Below are positions 1 through 8,918 of a stretch of 64,000 bases of DNA, piece by piece (the first letter of the stretch is position 1; each line of letters begins with the position of its first letter). Position numbers and translations under genes: made by a program. Location: assembly GCF_001598375.1 (NCBI RefSeq), contig NZ_BCYV01000011.1:1-64000 (forward strand), written 5' to 3'. Under the pieces are notes generated by a model. It saw only the letters and a program-made list of their open reading frames with translations, was not told the DNA's origin and ran no database searches. The stretch comes from Novosphingobium capsulatum NBRC 12533. Its GTDB lineage: Bacteria; Pseudomonadota; Alphaproteobacteria; Sphingomonadales; Sphingomonadaceae.

Positions 1-660
1 CCGCCGCCGCCCCCGCCACCGCCGCCCAAGGTCGTGATCGTGCCGGCGCGGCCGATGCCGCCCAATGGCGCCAGCGCCAACCTGACGGTGCCGCCGCTGG
101 CCGCCACCGGCCTGCGGGAATCGGTCAATCGCAACATCACGCCCGCGCAGATGGTTTGGAACCTGCGCTCGGCCTACAACGTTGCCGCGCTCAACTGCAC
201 TGGCCCGCGCCATGTCGAGCTGTTGCCGCTCTATCGCACGTTCCTCAAGTCGCAGGCCAAGGGGCTCGACAAGGCCAATCGCACTGTCGACCAGGAATTC
301 AAGGCCAAGTTCGGCAGCAAGTTCATCGCCCCGCGCGAGCAGTACATGACCGCAGTTTACAATCATTACGCCCTTCCGGCGACGATGGGTGATTTTTGCG
401 ATGCAACGCTGGCGGTGGCGCGCGACGGCGCCGCTGTGCCCGCTGCCGAACTCGAAGCCTTTGCGGTGCGCAGCCTGCCCAACATCGAAATCGTGTTCGA
501 TGCGTTCTATCGCCGATACGACCAGTATCGCACCGATCTGGCTATCTGGCAGGCACAATATGGTGGTGCCCAGCCTGGCTCCACTATCGTGATTCCGACC
601 GTTGCCAGCGACAACTCGACCAGCGGGACACCAACTACGCAGGCCACCGGCGCGCTCTAA
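1..660 (+). CDS. Unknown protein, C-terminal part (cut by window start)
   Basis: The reading frame is open from the first base, so the gene begins upstream of the window; the GTG at 34 is unlikely to be the real start. The visible part opens with a run of prolines, then about 205 residues with no motif I recognise. It is rich in Tyr, Arg and Ala, and includes two Cys (about residues 66 and 134 of the visible part). The proline run suggests a linker between an unseen N-terminal part, perhaps a signal peptide or membrane anchor, and a folded C-terminal domain. It ends with a Thr/Ser/Ala-rich tail. Function unknown. Confidence 0.7.
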   Translation, partial: PPPPPPPPPKVVIVPARPMPPNGASANLTVPPLAATGLRESVNRNITPAQMVWNLRSAYNVAALNCTGPRHVELLPLYRTFLKSQAKGLDKANRTVDQEFKAKFGSKFIAPREQYMTAVYNHYALPATMGDFCDATLAVARDGAAVPAAELEAFAVRSLPNIEIVFDAFYRRYDQYRTDLAIWQAQYGGAQPGSTIVIPTVASDNSTSGTPTTQATGAL

Positions 661-763
661 AAAATATCACTTTTGCTCTTGGCGCCGCCATGGCTCTGCG
701 CTAATGGCGGCGCTCCCGAAGCACGGGGCGCCTAGGCGGCCCTGCTTTGGACGATACTGGAAC

Positions 764-839
<76 letters not shown>

Positions 840-904
840 GTATAAAATTGAACGGATCGGTTCCATTTCCGGTCCCCATGCTCGCCAGCCTGCTGCCAGC
901 CTGA

Positions 905-2074
<1,170 letters not shown>

Positions 2075-2114
2075 GGCTTTTTTTTGCAGCTTTTCATCAG
2101 TTGTTTTAGGGTTC

Positions 2115-2204
2115 CACCACCCCCAAACCCCCTCCTCTAAAGAGGATGGGGCTTTCCATCTTACTTCTCCCCATCCTCTTTAGAGGAGGGGGTTGGGGGT
2201 GGTG
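2115..2204. repeat. BIME-like inverted repeat, copy 1 (obgE-proB gap)
   Basis: Two arms of 37 and 36 bases (2115-2151 and 2169-2204) are inverted copies of each other with one extra A in the left arm, around a 17-base spacer. Each arm carries the core CCTCCTCTAAAGAGGATGGG, itself a small hairpin (CCTCT/AGAGG), plus a C-rich flank starting CACCACCCCC. The same arms recur at 39811-39899 with the same spacer length but an unrelated spacer sequence. This is the layout of paired REP units. It may fold as a transcript-end hairpin after obgE. Confidence 0.9.
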
Positions 2205-2310
2205 TGATGCCATGCGCATCCTGGCGGAAAACACCCCCGCGCCAAAGCGTGTCACAATTCCTTCAAGCGCCCTTCACCTGCCCGATCATTTGGCCTAAGC
2301 CGCGCCGATC

Positions 2311-3444
2311 ATGCGCATTGCCCAGCTGTCTCACCTCGCCGATCCTGCCGTGTGCCCGCGCCTTGTCATCAAGGTCGGCTCGGCGCTGCTGGTGGGCAAG
2401 GACGGGCAGCCGCGCCGCGCCTGGCTGACGGCGCTGGTGGCCGAAATCGCTGCCGCCCGCGCTGCCGGGCAGCAGGTGATCGTGGTGTCTTCGGGCGCGA
2501 TCGCGCTTGGTGCGCGCAAGCTGGGCCTGGCCAAGGGCGGGCGTGGCAGCCTGGCCGATGCCCAGGCCAGCGCCTCTGTCGGGCAGATCGCGCTGGCCGG
2601 TCTGTGGGCCGAACTCTTGGCCAGCCATGGCATTACGGCGGCGCAGATCCTGCTGACGCTGGAAGACCTGGAAGACCGCCGCCGCTATCTCAACGTCACG
2701 GCCACGCTGGGACGGCTGCTGGCGGCTGGCGCGGTGCCGGTGATTAATGAAAACGATTCGGTCGCCACGCAGGAAATCCGCTTTGGCGACAACGATCGTC
2801 TCGCCGCGCGCGTGGGCCAGGCTGCGGCGGCGCAGGGCGTGCTGCTCTTGTCGGATATCGACGGGCTGTATGACCGCGATCCGCGCTTGCCCGATGCGGT
2901 GCGCATTCCGGTGGTACAGGGCGTCACGCCGGAAATCCATGCCATGGCCACGGGCGGATCGTCGTCCGGCCTGGGATCGGGCGGCATGACATCGAAGCTG
3001 CAGGCGGCTGAGATTGCCGAAATGGCCGGCATGGCTCTGGCGATTATCGATGGCCAGCCGGTCTCGCCGATCGCTGCGGCCTTTGACGCCACGCGTGGCA
3101 CGCTGTTCGTGCCGCGCCGCCGCCACACCGCGCGCAAGGCCTGGCTGGGCGGGCGCCTGCGCATGCGCGGCACGGTGACGGTCGATGCCGGTGCCGCCGC
3201 TGCCCTGGCGCGCGGGTCCAGCCTGCTCGCTGCCGGCGTCACCGCGATCGACGGCGATTTCGCGCGGGGCGATGCTGTTGCCGTGATCGGCCCAGACGGG
3301 CAGACCCTGGCGCGTGGCCTGGCGGAATACGACGCGGCAGAGGCGGCGCGGCTGCTGGGCCATCCCTCGTCCGCGCACGAGGCGATCCTGGGCTACGCGC
3401 CGCGCTCTGCGTTGATCCACCGGGACCAGATGGTGCTGTTGTGA
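2311..3444 (+). CDS. proB: Glutamate 5-kinase
   Basis: 377 residues. Catalyses ATP-dependent phosphorylation of L-glutamate to gamma-glutamyl phosphate, the first step of proline synthesis, in the cytoplasm. The amino acid kinase domain fills about residues 15-255, with IKVGSALL near the start, SSGAIALGARKLG, the INENDSV substrate loop, SDIDGLYDRDPR and GSGGMTSKLQAAEIA. A C-terminal PUA domain occupies about 280-370, giving the full-length architecture. The start ATG gives the N-terminus MRIAQLSHL. No proA is visible nearby. The order obgE-proB suggests co-transcription, though a repeat separates them. Confidence 0.96.
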   Translation: MRIAQLSHLADPAVCPRLVIKVGSALLVGKDGQPRRAWLTALVAEIAAARAAGQQVIVVSSGAIALGARKLGLAKGGRGSLADAQASASVGQIALAGLWAELLASHGITAAQILLTLEDLEDRRRYLNVTATLGRLLAAGAVPVINENDSVATQEIRFGDNDRLAARVGQAAAAQGVLLLSDIDGLYDRDPRLPDAVRIPVVQGVTPEIHAMATGGSSSGLGSGGMTSKLQAAEIAEMAGMALAIIDGQPVSPIAAAFDATRGTLFVPRRRHTARKAWLGGRLRMRGTVTVDAGAAAALARGSSLLAAGVTAIDGDFARGDAVAVIGPDGQTLARGLAEYDAAEAARLLGHPSSAHEAILGYAPRSALIHRDQMVLL

Positions 3445-3469
3445 AAGTGCCCGTCGTGGGGATCTGGGC

Positions 3470-4405
3470 ATGATGGCGCTTCGCCAAAGACCGGGGGAAT
3501 TGCTGGCCGTGACCGGTGCCACCGGGTTCGTGGGCCAGGCCGTGCTGGAGCAGGCGGCGCGCGCCGGGATGGACGTGCGCGCGCTGACGCGCCGCCCGCA
3601 ACCCGCCCGCGAGGGCATCGAATGGGTCCAGGGCGATCTGCACGATGTCGCCGCGCTCAAGCGGCTGGTGCATCGTGCCGGGGTGGTGCTGCACATTGCC
3701 GGGGTGGTGAACGCGCCGGACGAGGCCGGGTTTCACGCCGGCAACGTCACCGGCGCGCTCAACGTGGTCAACGCCGCGCTGGCGGGCGGGGTGGAGCGCT
3801 TCGTCCACGTCTCGTCGCTCTCTGCGCGCGAGCCGCAGCTGTCGGTCTATGGCGCCAGCAAGCGCAAGGGCGAGATGATCGTGCGCGCCTCGAGCCTGGA
3901 TTGGACCGTGGTGCGCCCGCCGGCAGTCTATGGCCCGCGCGACACCGAGATGTTCGAGCTGTTCAAGCTGGCGCGCAAGGGCATCGTGCCGCTGCCGCCC
4001 GAGGGGCGCGCCTCGATCATCCACGTCAACGACCTGGCGCGCCTGCTGATCGCGCTGGTGCCCGGTGGCGAGGACGTCACCAGCCAGACGTTCGAGCCAG
4101 ACGATGGCACGCCCGGTGGGTGGAGCCATACCGATCTGGCCCGCGCCATTGGCCTCGCCATGGGCAAGCGGGTCAAGCCGCTGCCGCTGCCGCGCGGCGT
4201 GCTGGAATGGGCGGCCAAGGCCGATCGCTGGGCCCGCAAGGACAAGGCCAAGCTCACGCTCGATCGCGTGGGCTATATGTGCCATCCCGACTGGACGGTG
4301 AGCGACGGCGCCCGCCCGCCCGCCAGCCTATGGGAGCCGCAGGTGGAAACCACGCTGGGTCTCCACGCCACGGCGGCATGGTACAAGGAAGAGGGCTGGC
4401 TGTAG
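3470..4405 (+). CDS. NAD(P)-dependent epimerase/dehydratase-like (extended SDR) protein
   Basis: 311 residues of the atypical/extended short-chain dehydrogenase superfamily. The N-terminal dinucleotide-binding motif TGATGFVG lies at about residues 16-23. A VSSLSA strand precedes the catalytic YGASKRKGE (YxxxK, about residues 126-130), and RPPAVYGPRD is typical of extended SDRs such as NDUFA9-like or epimerase proteins. It starts 25 bases after proB and is probably in the same transcript. The substrate cannot be deduced; an NAD-binding sugar epimerase or a complex-I-assembly-like protein are both possible. Confidence 0.85.
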   Translation: MMALRQRPGELLAVTGATGFVGQAVLEQAARAGMDVRALTRRPQPAREGIEWVQGDLHDVAALKRLVHRAGVVLHIAGVVNAPDEAGFHAGNVTGALNVVNAALAGGVERFVHVSSLSAREPQLSVYGASKRKGEMIVRASSLDWTVVRPPAVYGPRDTEMFELFKLARKGIVPLPPEGRASIIHVNDLARLLIALVPGGEDVTSQTFEPDDGTPGGWSHTDLARAIGLAMGKRVKPLPLPRGVLEWAAKADRWARKDKAKLTLDRVGYMCHPDWTVSDGARPPASLWEPQVETTLGLHATAAWYKEEGWL

Positions 4406-4423
4406 GACGCCAGCCCGGTTGTG

Positions 4424-5437
4424 TTATGCGGGCTGCAGGGCAGGTTCGGCTGCCTCGCGCTTGCGCAACTGCATCATGCGGCGGCGCACCCGCACCGCGC
4501 CGGCATCAGACGCCAGGATCAGCGGCCGCGCCGCCCAGAACTCCTGTCCATCGAGGCCGGCTTCGGCAGCCTGGATCATCGGCTCATCCTCTTCGAGGAA
4601 GACCTTGAGCGCCATGGCTTTGGCGGCATCGCCTGGTTCGCGCGTATAGAAATAGTGCGAGGTAGTAGCCGTTGCCGGCGTGATGATGTGCGGGTTGGCC
4701 ATCGGCGGGACCAGCGGCTGGCCGGTGTCGTCGCGAGTGAGTTCGATGAACAGCGCCATGGATGCCGGTGCGTGCCAGCGGATGTGCATCTTCTGGTCGG
4801 TATTGGTGCCGGGCGGCAGCATGGGCTTGGCCCATTCCGGCGCCTTGGCATCGACCATGTCCCACTTGTTCCAGATGCCGCCGGTATCATCGGTTTCGAC
4901 GCTGTGCTTGCCGCCGAACAGCGAGCCATTCACGCCGAAGGTTTCGACATGCAGGAATTCTGCGTGGCTCAGGTCCATCAGGTTATCGGTGATGAATTGA
5001 TAGCCTGCATCCATCAGCAGGCTTTCACACACCACCTCCGCCCCGTCGGTCACGAAAGAAAAATCGGGAATGAGCGCAGGGTCGGCGAGCTCCGCATCGC
5101 CCGGCCAGAACCACAAGGCACCGTGCCGCGCCACGATCGGGCGCGTGGCCACCTGGGCATCGGGGACGGCGGTGGCAAAGGGCGTATGCGCGCAGCGGCC
5201 GTCGGCGCCAAAGCCCAGGCCGTGATAACCGCATTGCAGCATGTCGCGCACGCGCTTGCCCCGGCTGAGCGGCACGAAGCGATGCGGGCAGCGATCGGCC
5301 AGCATGGCATAGCTGCCATCGCCCAGACGATAGATCGCCCAAGGGGCATCGAGCAGGCGGCGGGCGAGCACGCCATCATCGGGCACCTCGTTTTCCCAAG
5401 CCGCCATATACCAGAGGTTGCGCACGTAATCAGACAT
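4424..5437 (-). CDS. Rieske non-heme iron oxygenase (VanA-like)
   Basis: 337 residues. The N-terminal Rieske [2Fe-2S] centre has C50-P-H52 and C69-x-Y-H72. The C-terminal catalytic domain carries the mononuclear iron site around NLMDLSHAEFLH. This resembles vanillate O-demethylase oxygenase and related aryl O-demethylases, which need a separate reductase; none is adjacent. The frame opens at a TTG six bases earlier, but the ATG at 5437 has GGAGAG upstream and gives the expected MSDYVRNLWY. It diverges from a TetR gene with a palindrome between them, so repression relieved by an aromatic ligand is likely. The exact substrate is unknown. Confidence 0.88.
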   Translation of the reverse strand: MSDYVRNLWYMAAWENEVPDDGVLARRLLDAPWAIYRLGDGSYAMLADRCPHRFVPLSRGKRVRDMLQCGYHGLGFGADGRCAHTPFATAVPDAQVATRPIVARHGALWFWPGDAELADPALIPDFSFVTDGAEVVCESLLMDAGYQFITDNLMDLSHAEFLHVETFGVNGSLFGGKHSVETDDTGGIWNKWDMVDAKAPEWAKPMLPPGTNTDQKMHIRWHAPASMALFIELTRDDTGQPLVPPMANPHIITPATATTSHYFYTREPGDAAKAMALKVFLEEDEPMIQAAEAGLDGQEFWAARPLILASDAGAVRVRRRMMQLRKREAAEPALQPA

Positions 5438-5461
5438 GGCCAAGCTCTCCCGCTATCGAAT

Positions 5462-5485
5462 TAAACAAACCTGTTGGTTTCTTTA
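5462..5485. promoter_or_regulatory. Palindromic operator candidate for the adjacent TetR regulator
   Basis: A 24-base near-palindrome with arms AAA-n-AAACC and GGTTT-n-TTT about a TGTT centre sits between the divergent oxygenase and TetR genes and touches the TetR start codon. Size, symmetry and position fit autoregulation by a TetR/AcrR protein. No binding evidence can be read from sequence. Confidence 0.55.
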
Positions 5486-6126
5486 TGGCAAGGACGATGA
5501 CGACGCAAGCCGCCCGACCGATTCGCAGCCGCAAGCCCGAAGCCGTGCGCGAGCGCATTCTTGATGCCGCGCAGGCCGAGTTCATGGCGCATGGCTTTGC
5601 CGCGGCCAGCACCAACCGCATTCTGGAGCGCTTTGCCGGGTCCAAGCCCACGATGTTCCGGCATTTTCCCACCAAGCGGGCGATGTTTGGCGGTGTGGTG
5701 CAGCGCATTGCCGCGCGCTGGCGCAGCGCGATTGATCCGGCCGGCATCACGGCGGATGATCCGCAGGGCTGGCTGCAGGCATTCGGGCTGTTGGCGCTGG
5801 CGTGGATCACCAGCGACGAGAATATTTTCGTGGGTCGCATGGCGGTGGCTGAAGGCGCGGAATTTCCCGAGGTGTCGGAACTGTATCGGCGCGAAGCGGT
5901 GGAGCCAATCGAGGCTACGCTGGCCGATCGGCTCAGCGCCTGGGCGCACGCCGGTTTGATCACCACGGCAGACCCGGCGCGCGATGCGCTGGCGTTCCTC
6001 GACCTGACGTTGGCCGGTCAGGTCAGCCGGCTGCTCTATGGCGCGCCACGGCCCGATCCTGCCGCCTTGGCCGCGCATGTTGGCTATTGCGTCACGCTGT
6101 TCCTGAACGGGCGGATGGCGCGATAG
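5485..6126 (+). CDS. TetR/AcrR family transcriptional regulator
   Basis: 213 residues. Residues about 18-65 form the TetR DNA-binding domain: RERILDAAQAEFMAHGFAAASTNRIL followed by FAGSKPTMFRHFPTKRAMF, the AcrR-type helix-turn-helix. The remainder is the ligand-binding helical domain with a C-terminal TetR_C-like end. The ATG at 5485 overlaps the palindrome; a second ATG at 5497 has AAGGA only two bases upstream, so the start is uncertain by four codons. It is divergent from the Rieske oxygenase and convergent with the MFS exporter, so one or both are likely targets. The inducer is unknown. Confidence 0.9.
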   Translation: MARTMTTQAARPIRSRKPEAVRERILDAAQAEFMAHGFAAASTNRILERFAGSKPTMFRHFPTKRAMFGGVVQRIAARWRSAIDPAGITADDPQGWLQAFGLLALAWITSDENIFVGRMAVAEGAEFPEVSELYRREAVEPIEATLADRLSAWAHAGLITTADPARDALAFLDLTLAGQVSRLLYGAPRPDPAALAAHVGYCVTLFLNGRMAR

Positions 6127-6145
6127 GGCTGCGCTTCTTTGCGCC

Positions 6146-7549
6146 TTATCCCGTGGTCAGCGTCCGTCCGGCCTCGTGCGGCAGTTTCAGCGCGCTGATC
6201 ACGCCGCCGAGCGAGAGCACGGCCATGGCAATGAACGCGAAGCGATAGTCCGCGCCCTGGCCGTTCAGCCCAACCGCGCCGGCGAGAGCATCGCCGGCGT
6301 GCACGCTCATCGCCGCCGCGGTCACGCCGGCGGCGGCGCCCAGCTGCAGGATGGTGTTGAACAGGCCGTTGGCATCGCCCATCGCGGTGCGGTCCACATC
6401 GGCAAAGGCCAGGGTGGAAAGCGACGAGAACTGGAGCGAGCGGGCCAGGCCGTTGACGAACAACAGGGCCGCCACCAGCACGGCTGGCGAATGCGGGCCG
6501 ATTGCCGAAAGCGAGAGCAGCGAGGCGGCGCAGATCACGCCGTTGATCGTCAGCACGTTGCGATGGCCGAAGCGGCGCAGGATGCGTTCGACCAGCGCCT
6601 TCATCGTGATGTCACCGGCAAACAGCGCGACCACGAACAGCCCGGCGTGCACCGCGCCATAGCCGAAACCGGCCTGCATCATCAGCGGCAACAGGAACGG
6701 CACTGCGCCAATCGCCATGCGGCTAAGCGATCCGCCGCTGACCGCCGCGCGGAACGATGGGATATTGAGCGCGCCCAGATCCAGCAGCGGATTTGGGCTA
6801 CGGCGCAAGTGGGCCATGGTGATCGTCAGCATCGCAAGCCCGGCACACACCAGGCCCAGGCCCAAAGCGTCGATCCGCCGGGCGCTATGCTCCAGGCCGA
6901 TCTGCAAGGCGAACACGCCGACGGCGGTGAGCGCAAAGCCGGTCCAGTCAAACCGGCGGCGCGGGCCGCGCACGTCGGGGATCAGCCATAGCGCCGCGAG
7001 CAGGGCCAGGATGCCCAGCGGCACGTTGAAATAGAAGATCCAGCGCCAGCCCAGGTGCTCGGTAATGAAGCCGCCCACTGGTGGGCCGACCACTGGCGCG
7101 AACAGCGCGGGCCAGATCAGCGCTGAAAGCGTGGCGATAAGCTGGTCGCGCGGGGTGTGGCGCATCACCACCAGGCGCCCCACCGGCGTCATCATCGCGC
7201 CGCCAATCCCCTGGAGCACGCGCAGGGCCACGAATTCCGGCACCGATTGCGCCTGCCCACACAGCGCCGATGCCACCGTGAAGATCGCGATCGCGGTCAC
7301 GAAGATGCGGCGCGAGCCAAAGCGATCGGCCAGCCAGCTGCTGGCGGGGATCAGCACGCCGAGTGCGAGCATGTAGGCCGAAATGCCGATGTCGAGGGCG
7401 ACGGCCGATGTACCGAAGGTGCGCGCCATCGAGGGCAGCGCGGTCGTCAGGATCGTCCCGTCGAGGATTTCCATGAACAGCGCGCCGGTGACCAGCCACA
7501 TGATCAGGCGGCGGCGCAGCGGGGTGATCGGGGCGATCTCGTCAGTCAA
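6146..7549 (-). CDS. MFS drug exporter, DHA2 (EmrB/QacA) type
   Basis: 467 residues, almost entirely hydrophobic with about 14 predicted membrane segments. N-terminal segment 1 carries LDGTILTTALPSMARTFG, the LDxTxxNVALP-type motif of the DHA2 family, and SSWLADRFGSRR is the loop 2-3 MFS motif. Such proteins export hydrophobic compounds by proton antiport. No EmrA-type adaptor is adjacent. The frame starts at TTG (7549) with GGAAAG eight bases upstream; the next Met is at residue 17. It is convergent with the TetR gene (19-base gap). The substrate is unknown. Confidence 0.88.
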   Translation of the reverse strand: MTDEIAPITPLRRRLIMWLVTGALFMEILDGTILTTALPSMARTFGTSAVALDIGISAYMLALGVLIPASSWLADRFGSRRIFVTAIAIFTVASALCGQAQSVPEFVALRVLQGIGGAMMTPVGRLVVMRHTPRDQLIATLSALIWPALFAPVVGPPVGGFITEHLGWRWIFYFNVPLGILALLAALWLIPDVRGPRRRFDWTGFALTAVGVFALQIGLEHSARRIDALGLGLVCAGLAMLTITMAHLRRSPNPLLDLGALNIPSFRAAVSGGSLSRMAIGAVPFLLPLMMQAGFGYGAVHAGLFVVALFAGDITMKALVERILRRFGHRNVLTINGVICAASLLSLSAIGPHSPAVLVAALLFVNGLARSLQFSSLSTLAFADVDRTAMGDANGLFNTILQLGAAAGVTAAAMSVHAGDALAGAVGLNGQGADYRFAFIAMAVLSLGGVISALKLPHEAGRTLTTG

Positions 7550-7672
7550 GGGCAGGGCTTTCCGGGCAGGCGGGACTGGCCTGCCTTGACGAAAGCGCGC
7601 GCCCGGATCAACCCTGCGGGACCGATCAAATTTTGCACGGAACCATAAGGAAACCGCAGGCTTGGGCGCGGG

Positions 7673-8473
7673 TCAGAACACCGGTTCGTAGCCGGGGGGC
7701 AGCTCGCTGCCGTCGCCGTCATCCGTGCTGCCAGGCACGTGGATGCCGCATTCGGTCTTGTCCCACCCCTTCCAGCGGCCCGAGCGCGGGTCTTCACCCG
7801 GTGCCACCTTGCTGGTGCAGGGGGCGCAGCCGATCGAGGGATAGCCTTGCGCCACCAGTGGGTGATGCGGCAGGCCATGGACGGTGAAATAGGCGTCCAG
7901 CGCGTCCTTGGTCCAGCTGGCGAGCGGGTTGATCTTGAGGCGGCCAACTGCGTCGCTGCTGTCCAGCTCGAAGCGGGGCAGGCCAGCGCGGGTGGACGAC
8001 TGGAAGCCCTTTCGCCCGGTGATCGTGGCATCGAGGCCCGCCATGGCCTTGGCCAGCGGGATCACCTTGCGGATTTCGCAGCAGCCATCCGGGTCCCACG
8101 ACCAGCGCAGGCCCGCTTCGTCCTTCTTGGCCACGGTGGCGGCATCGGGTTCCAGCACGACCAGGTTGGTCAGCCCGAGTTGCGCCACCAGGGCGTCGCG
8201 ATAGGCCAGCGTTTCGGGAAAATGCTTGTGCGTGTCGAGGAACAGCACCGGGGTTGCCGGATCGACCTGCGCCACCAGATGCAGCAGCACGGCGCTTTCC
8301 GCGCCAAAGCTGGAGACCACGGCCACGCGCCCCGCCAGCCCTTCGCCCAGCACGGCCGCCAGCATATCCTGCGTGGAGGCATCAGCGAACCGCGCGTTGA
8401 GCGCGGCTACCTCGGCCGCGGTAAAGCGCGGGCCAAGGTCGAGCGTGTCGGGAGTGCGGGCGGGGCTGGCCAT
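7673..8473 (-). CDS. cysH: Assimilatory APS/PAPS reductase (CysH family)
   Basis: 266 residues. Reduces adenylyl- or phosphoadenylyl-sulfate to sulfite using thioredoxin. The PP-loop-type region SSFGAESAVLLHL is followed by LFLDTHKHFPET. The CC pair in GCCEIRK (about 127) with CAPC (about 213) are the four cysteines that bind [4Fe-4S] in APS-type enzymes; PAPS-only enzymes lack them. The catalytic cysteine is in ECGIH (about 241). I therefore favour APS reductase, though the gene is named cysH either way. The ATG at 8473 follows the DUF934 stop by four bases. It is the last gene of the sulfate reduction operon. Confidence 0.93.
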   Translation of the reverse strand: MASPARTPDTLDLGPRFTAAEVAALNARFADASTQDMLAAVLGEGLAGRVAVVSSFGAESAVLLHLVAQVDPATPVLFLDTHKHFPETLAYRDALVAQLGLTNLVVLEPDAATVAKKDEAGLRWSWDPDGCCEIRKVIPLAKAMAGLDATITGRKGFQSSTRAGLPRFELDSSDAVGRLKINPLASWTKDALDAYFTVHGLPHHPLVAQGYPSIGCAPCTSKVAPGEDPRSGRWKGWDKTECGIHVPGSTDDGDGSELPPGYEPVF

Positions 8474-8477
8474 GGCT

Positions 8478-8918
8478 TCAGGCTTTCGCGGCCGGGTGGC
8501 GCGCGGCCCAGATCGGGGCGCGGCCATCGACGGTCTGCTGATAGACTTCCGGCCAGGTGGCAAAGGCGGCTTCGGCCGCCTCGGCGCTGATCGGCTTGTC
8601 GGGGGCAAAGGAATCGAACCCGCACCGGCGCATGTGCGAAAGCTGATCGATCAGCACATCGCCCACCGCGCGCAGTTCGCCGGTATAGCCGCGTTCGCGC
8701 AACGACCGCGCGGCGGAATAGCCCCGGCCATCGGCAAACGAGGGGAAATTCACCTCGATCAGGGCAATGCGCTCCAGATGCGGCAACAGCGCCAGGGCAT
8801 CGTCGCCCGGCTCGATGCGCACGGCGGTGGCATTGCTCTGCGCGGCAAAGGCATCCACCGTCACGGCTGGGTCACCCACGGGCTCGTCAGTGCGATAGCG
8901 CAGCACGGTCTCAACCAT
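8478..8918 (-). CDS. DUF934 domain protein of the sulfite reductase operon
   Basis: 146 residues of the DUF934 family, which is regularly encoded between sulfite reductase and CysH in proteobacteria. Visible conserved stretches are IEVNFPSFADGRGYSAARSL and the GxxRAVGDVLIDQL segment typical of the family. No cofactor motif is visible. Its ATG lies inside the sulfite reductase stop region (8-base overlap), so translation is coupled. A role in sulfite or APS reduction, perhaps in electron supply or assembly, is inferred only from context; the biochemical function is not established to my knowledge. Confidence 0.85.
   Translation of the reverse strand: MVETVLRYRTDEPVGDPAVTVDAFAAQSNATAVRIEPGDDALALLPHLERIALIEVNFPSFADGRGYSAARSLRERGYTGELRAVGDVLIDQLSHMRRCGFDSFAPDKPISAEAAEAAFATWPEVYQQTVDGRAPIWAARHPAAKA

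Noticed and set aside
2263..3696. Long minus-strand frame opposite proB
   Set aside because: An Arg/Ala/Gly-rich shadow of proB with no motif; high-GC DNA leaves such frames open.
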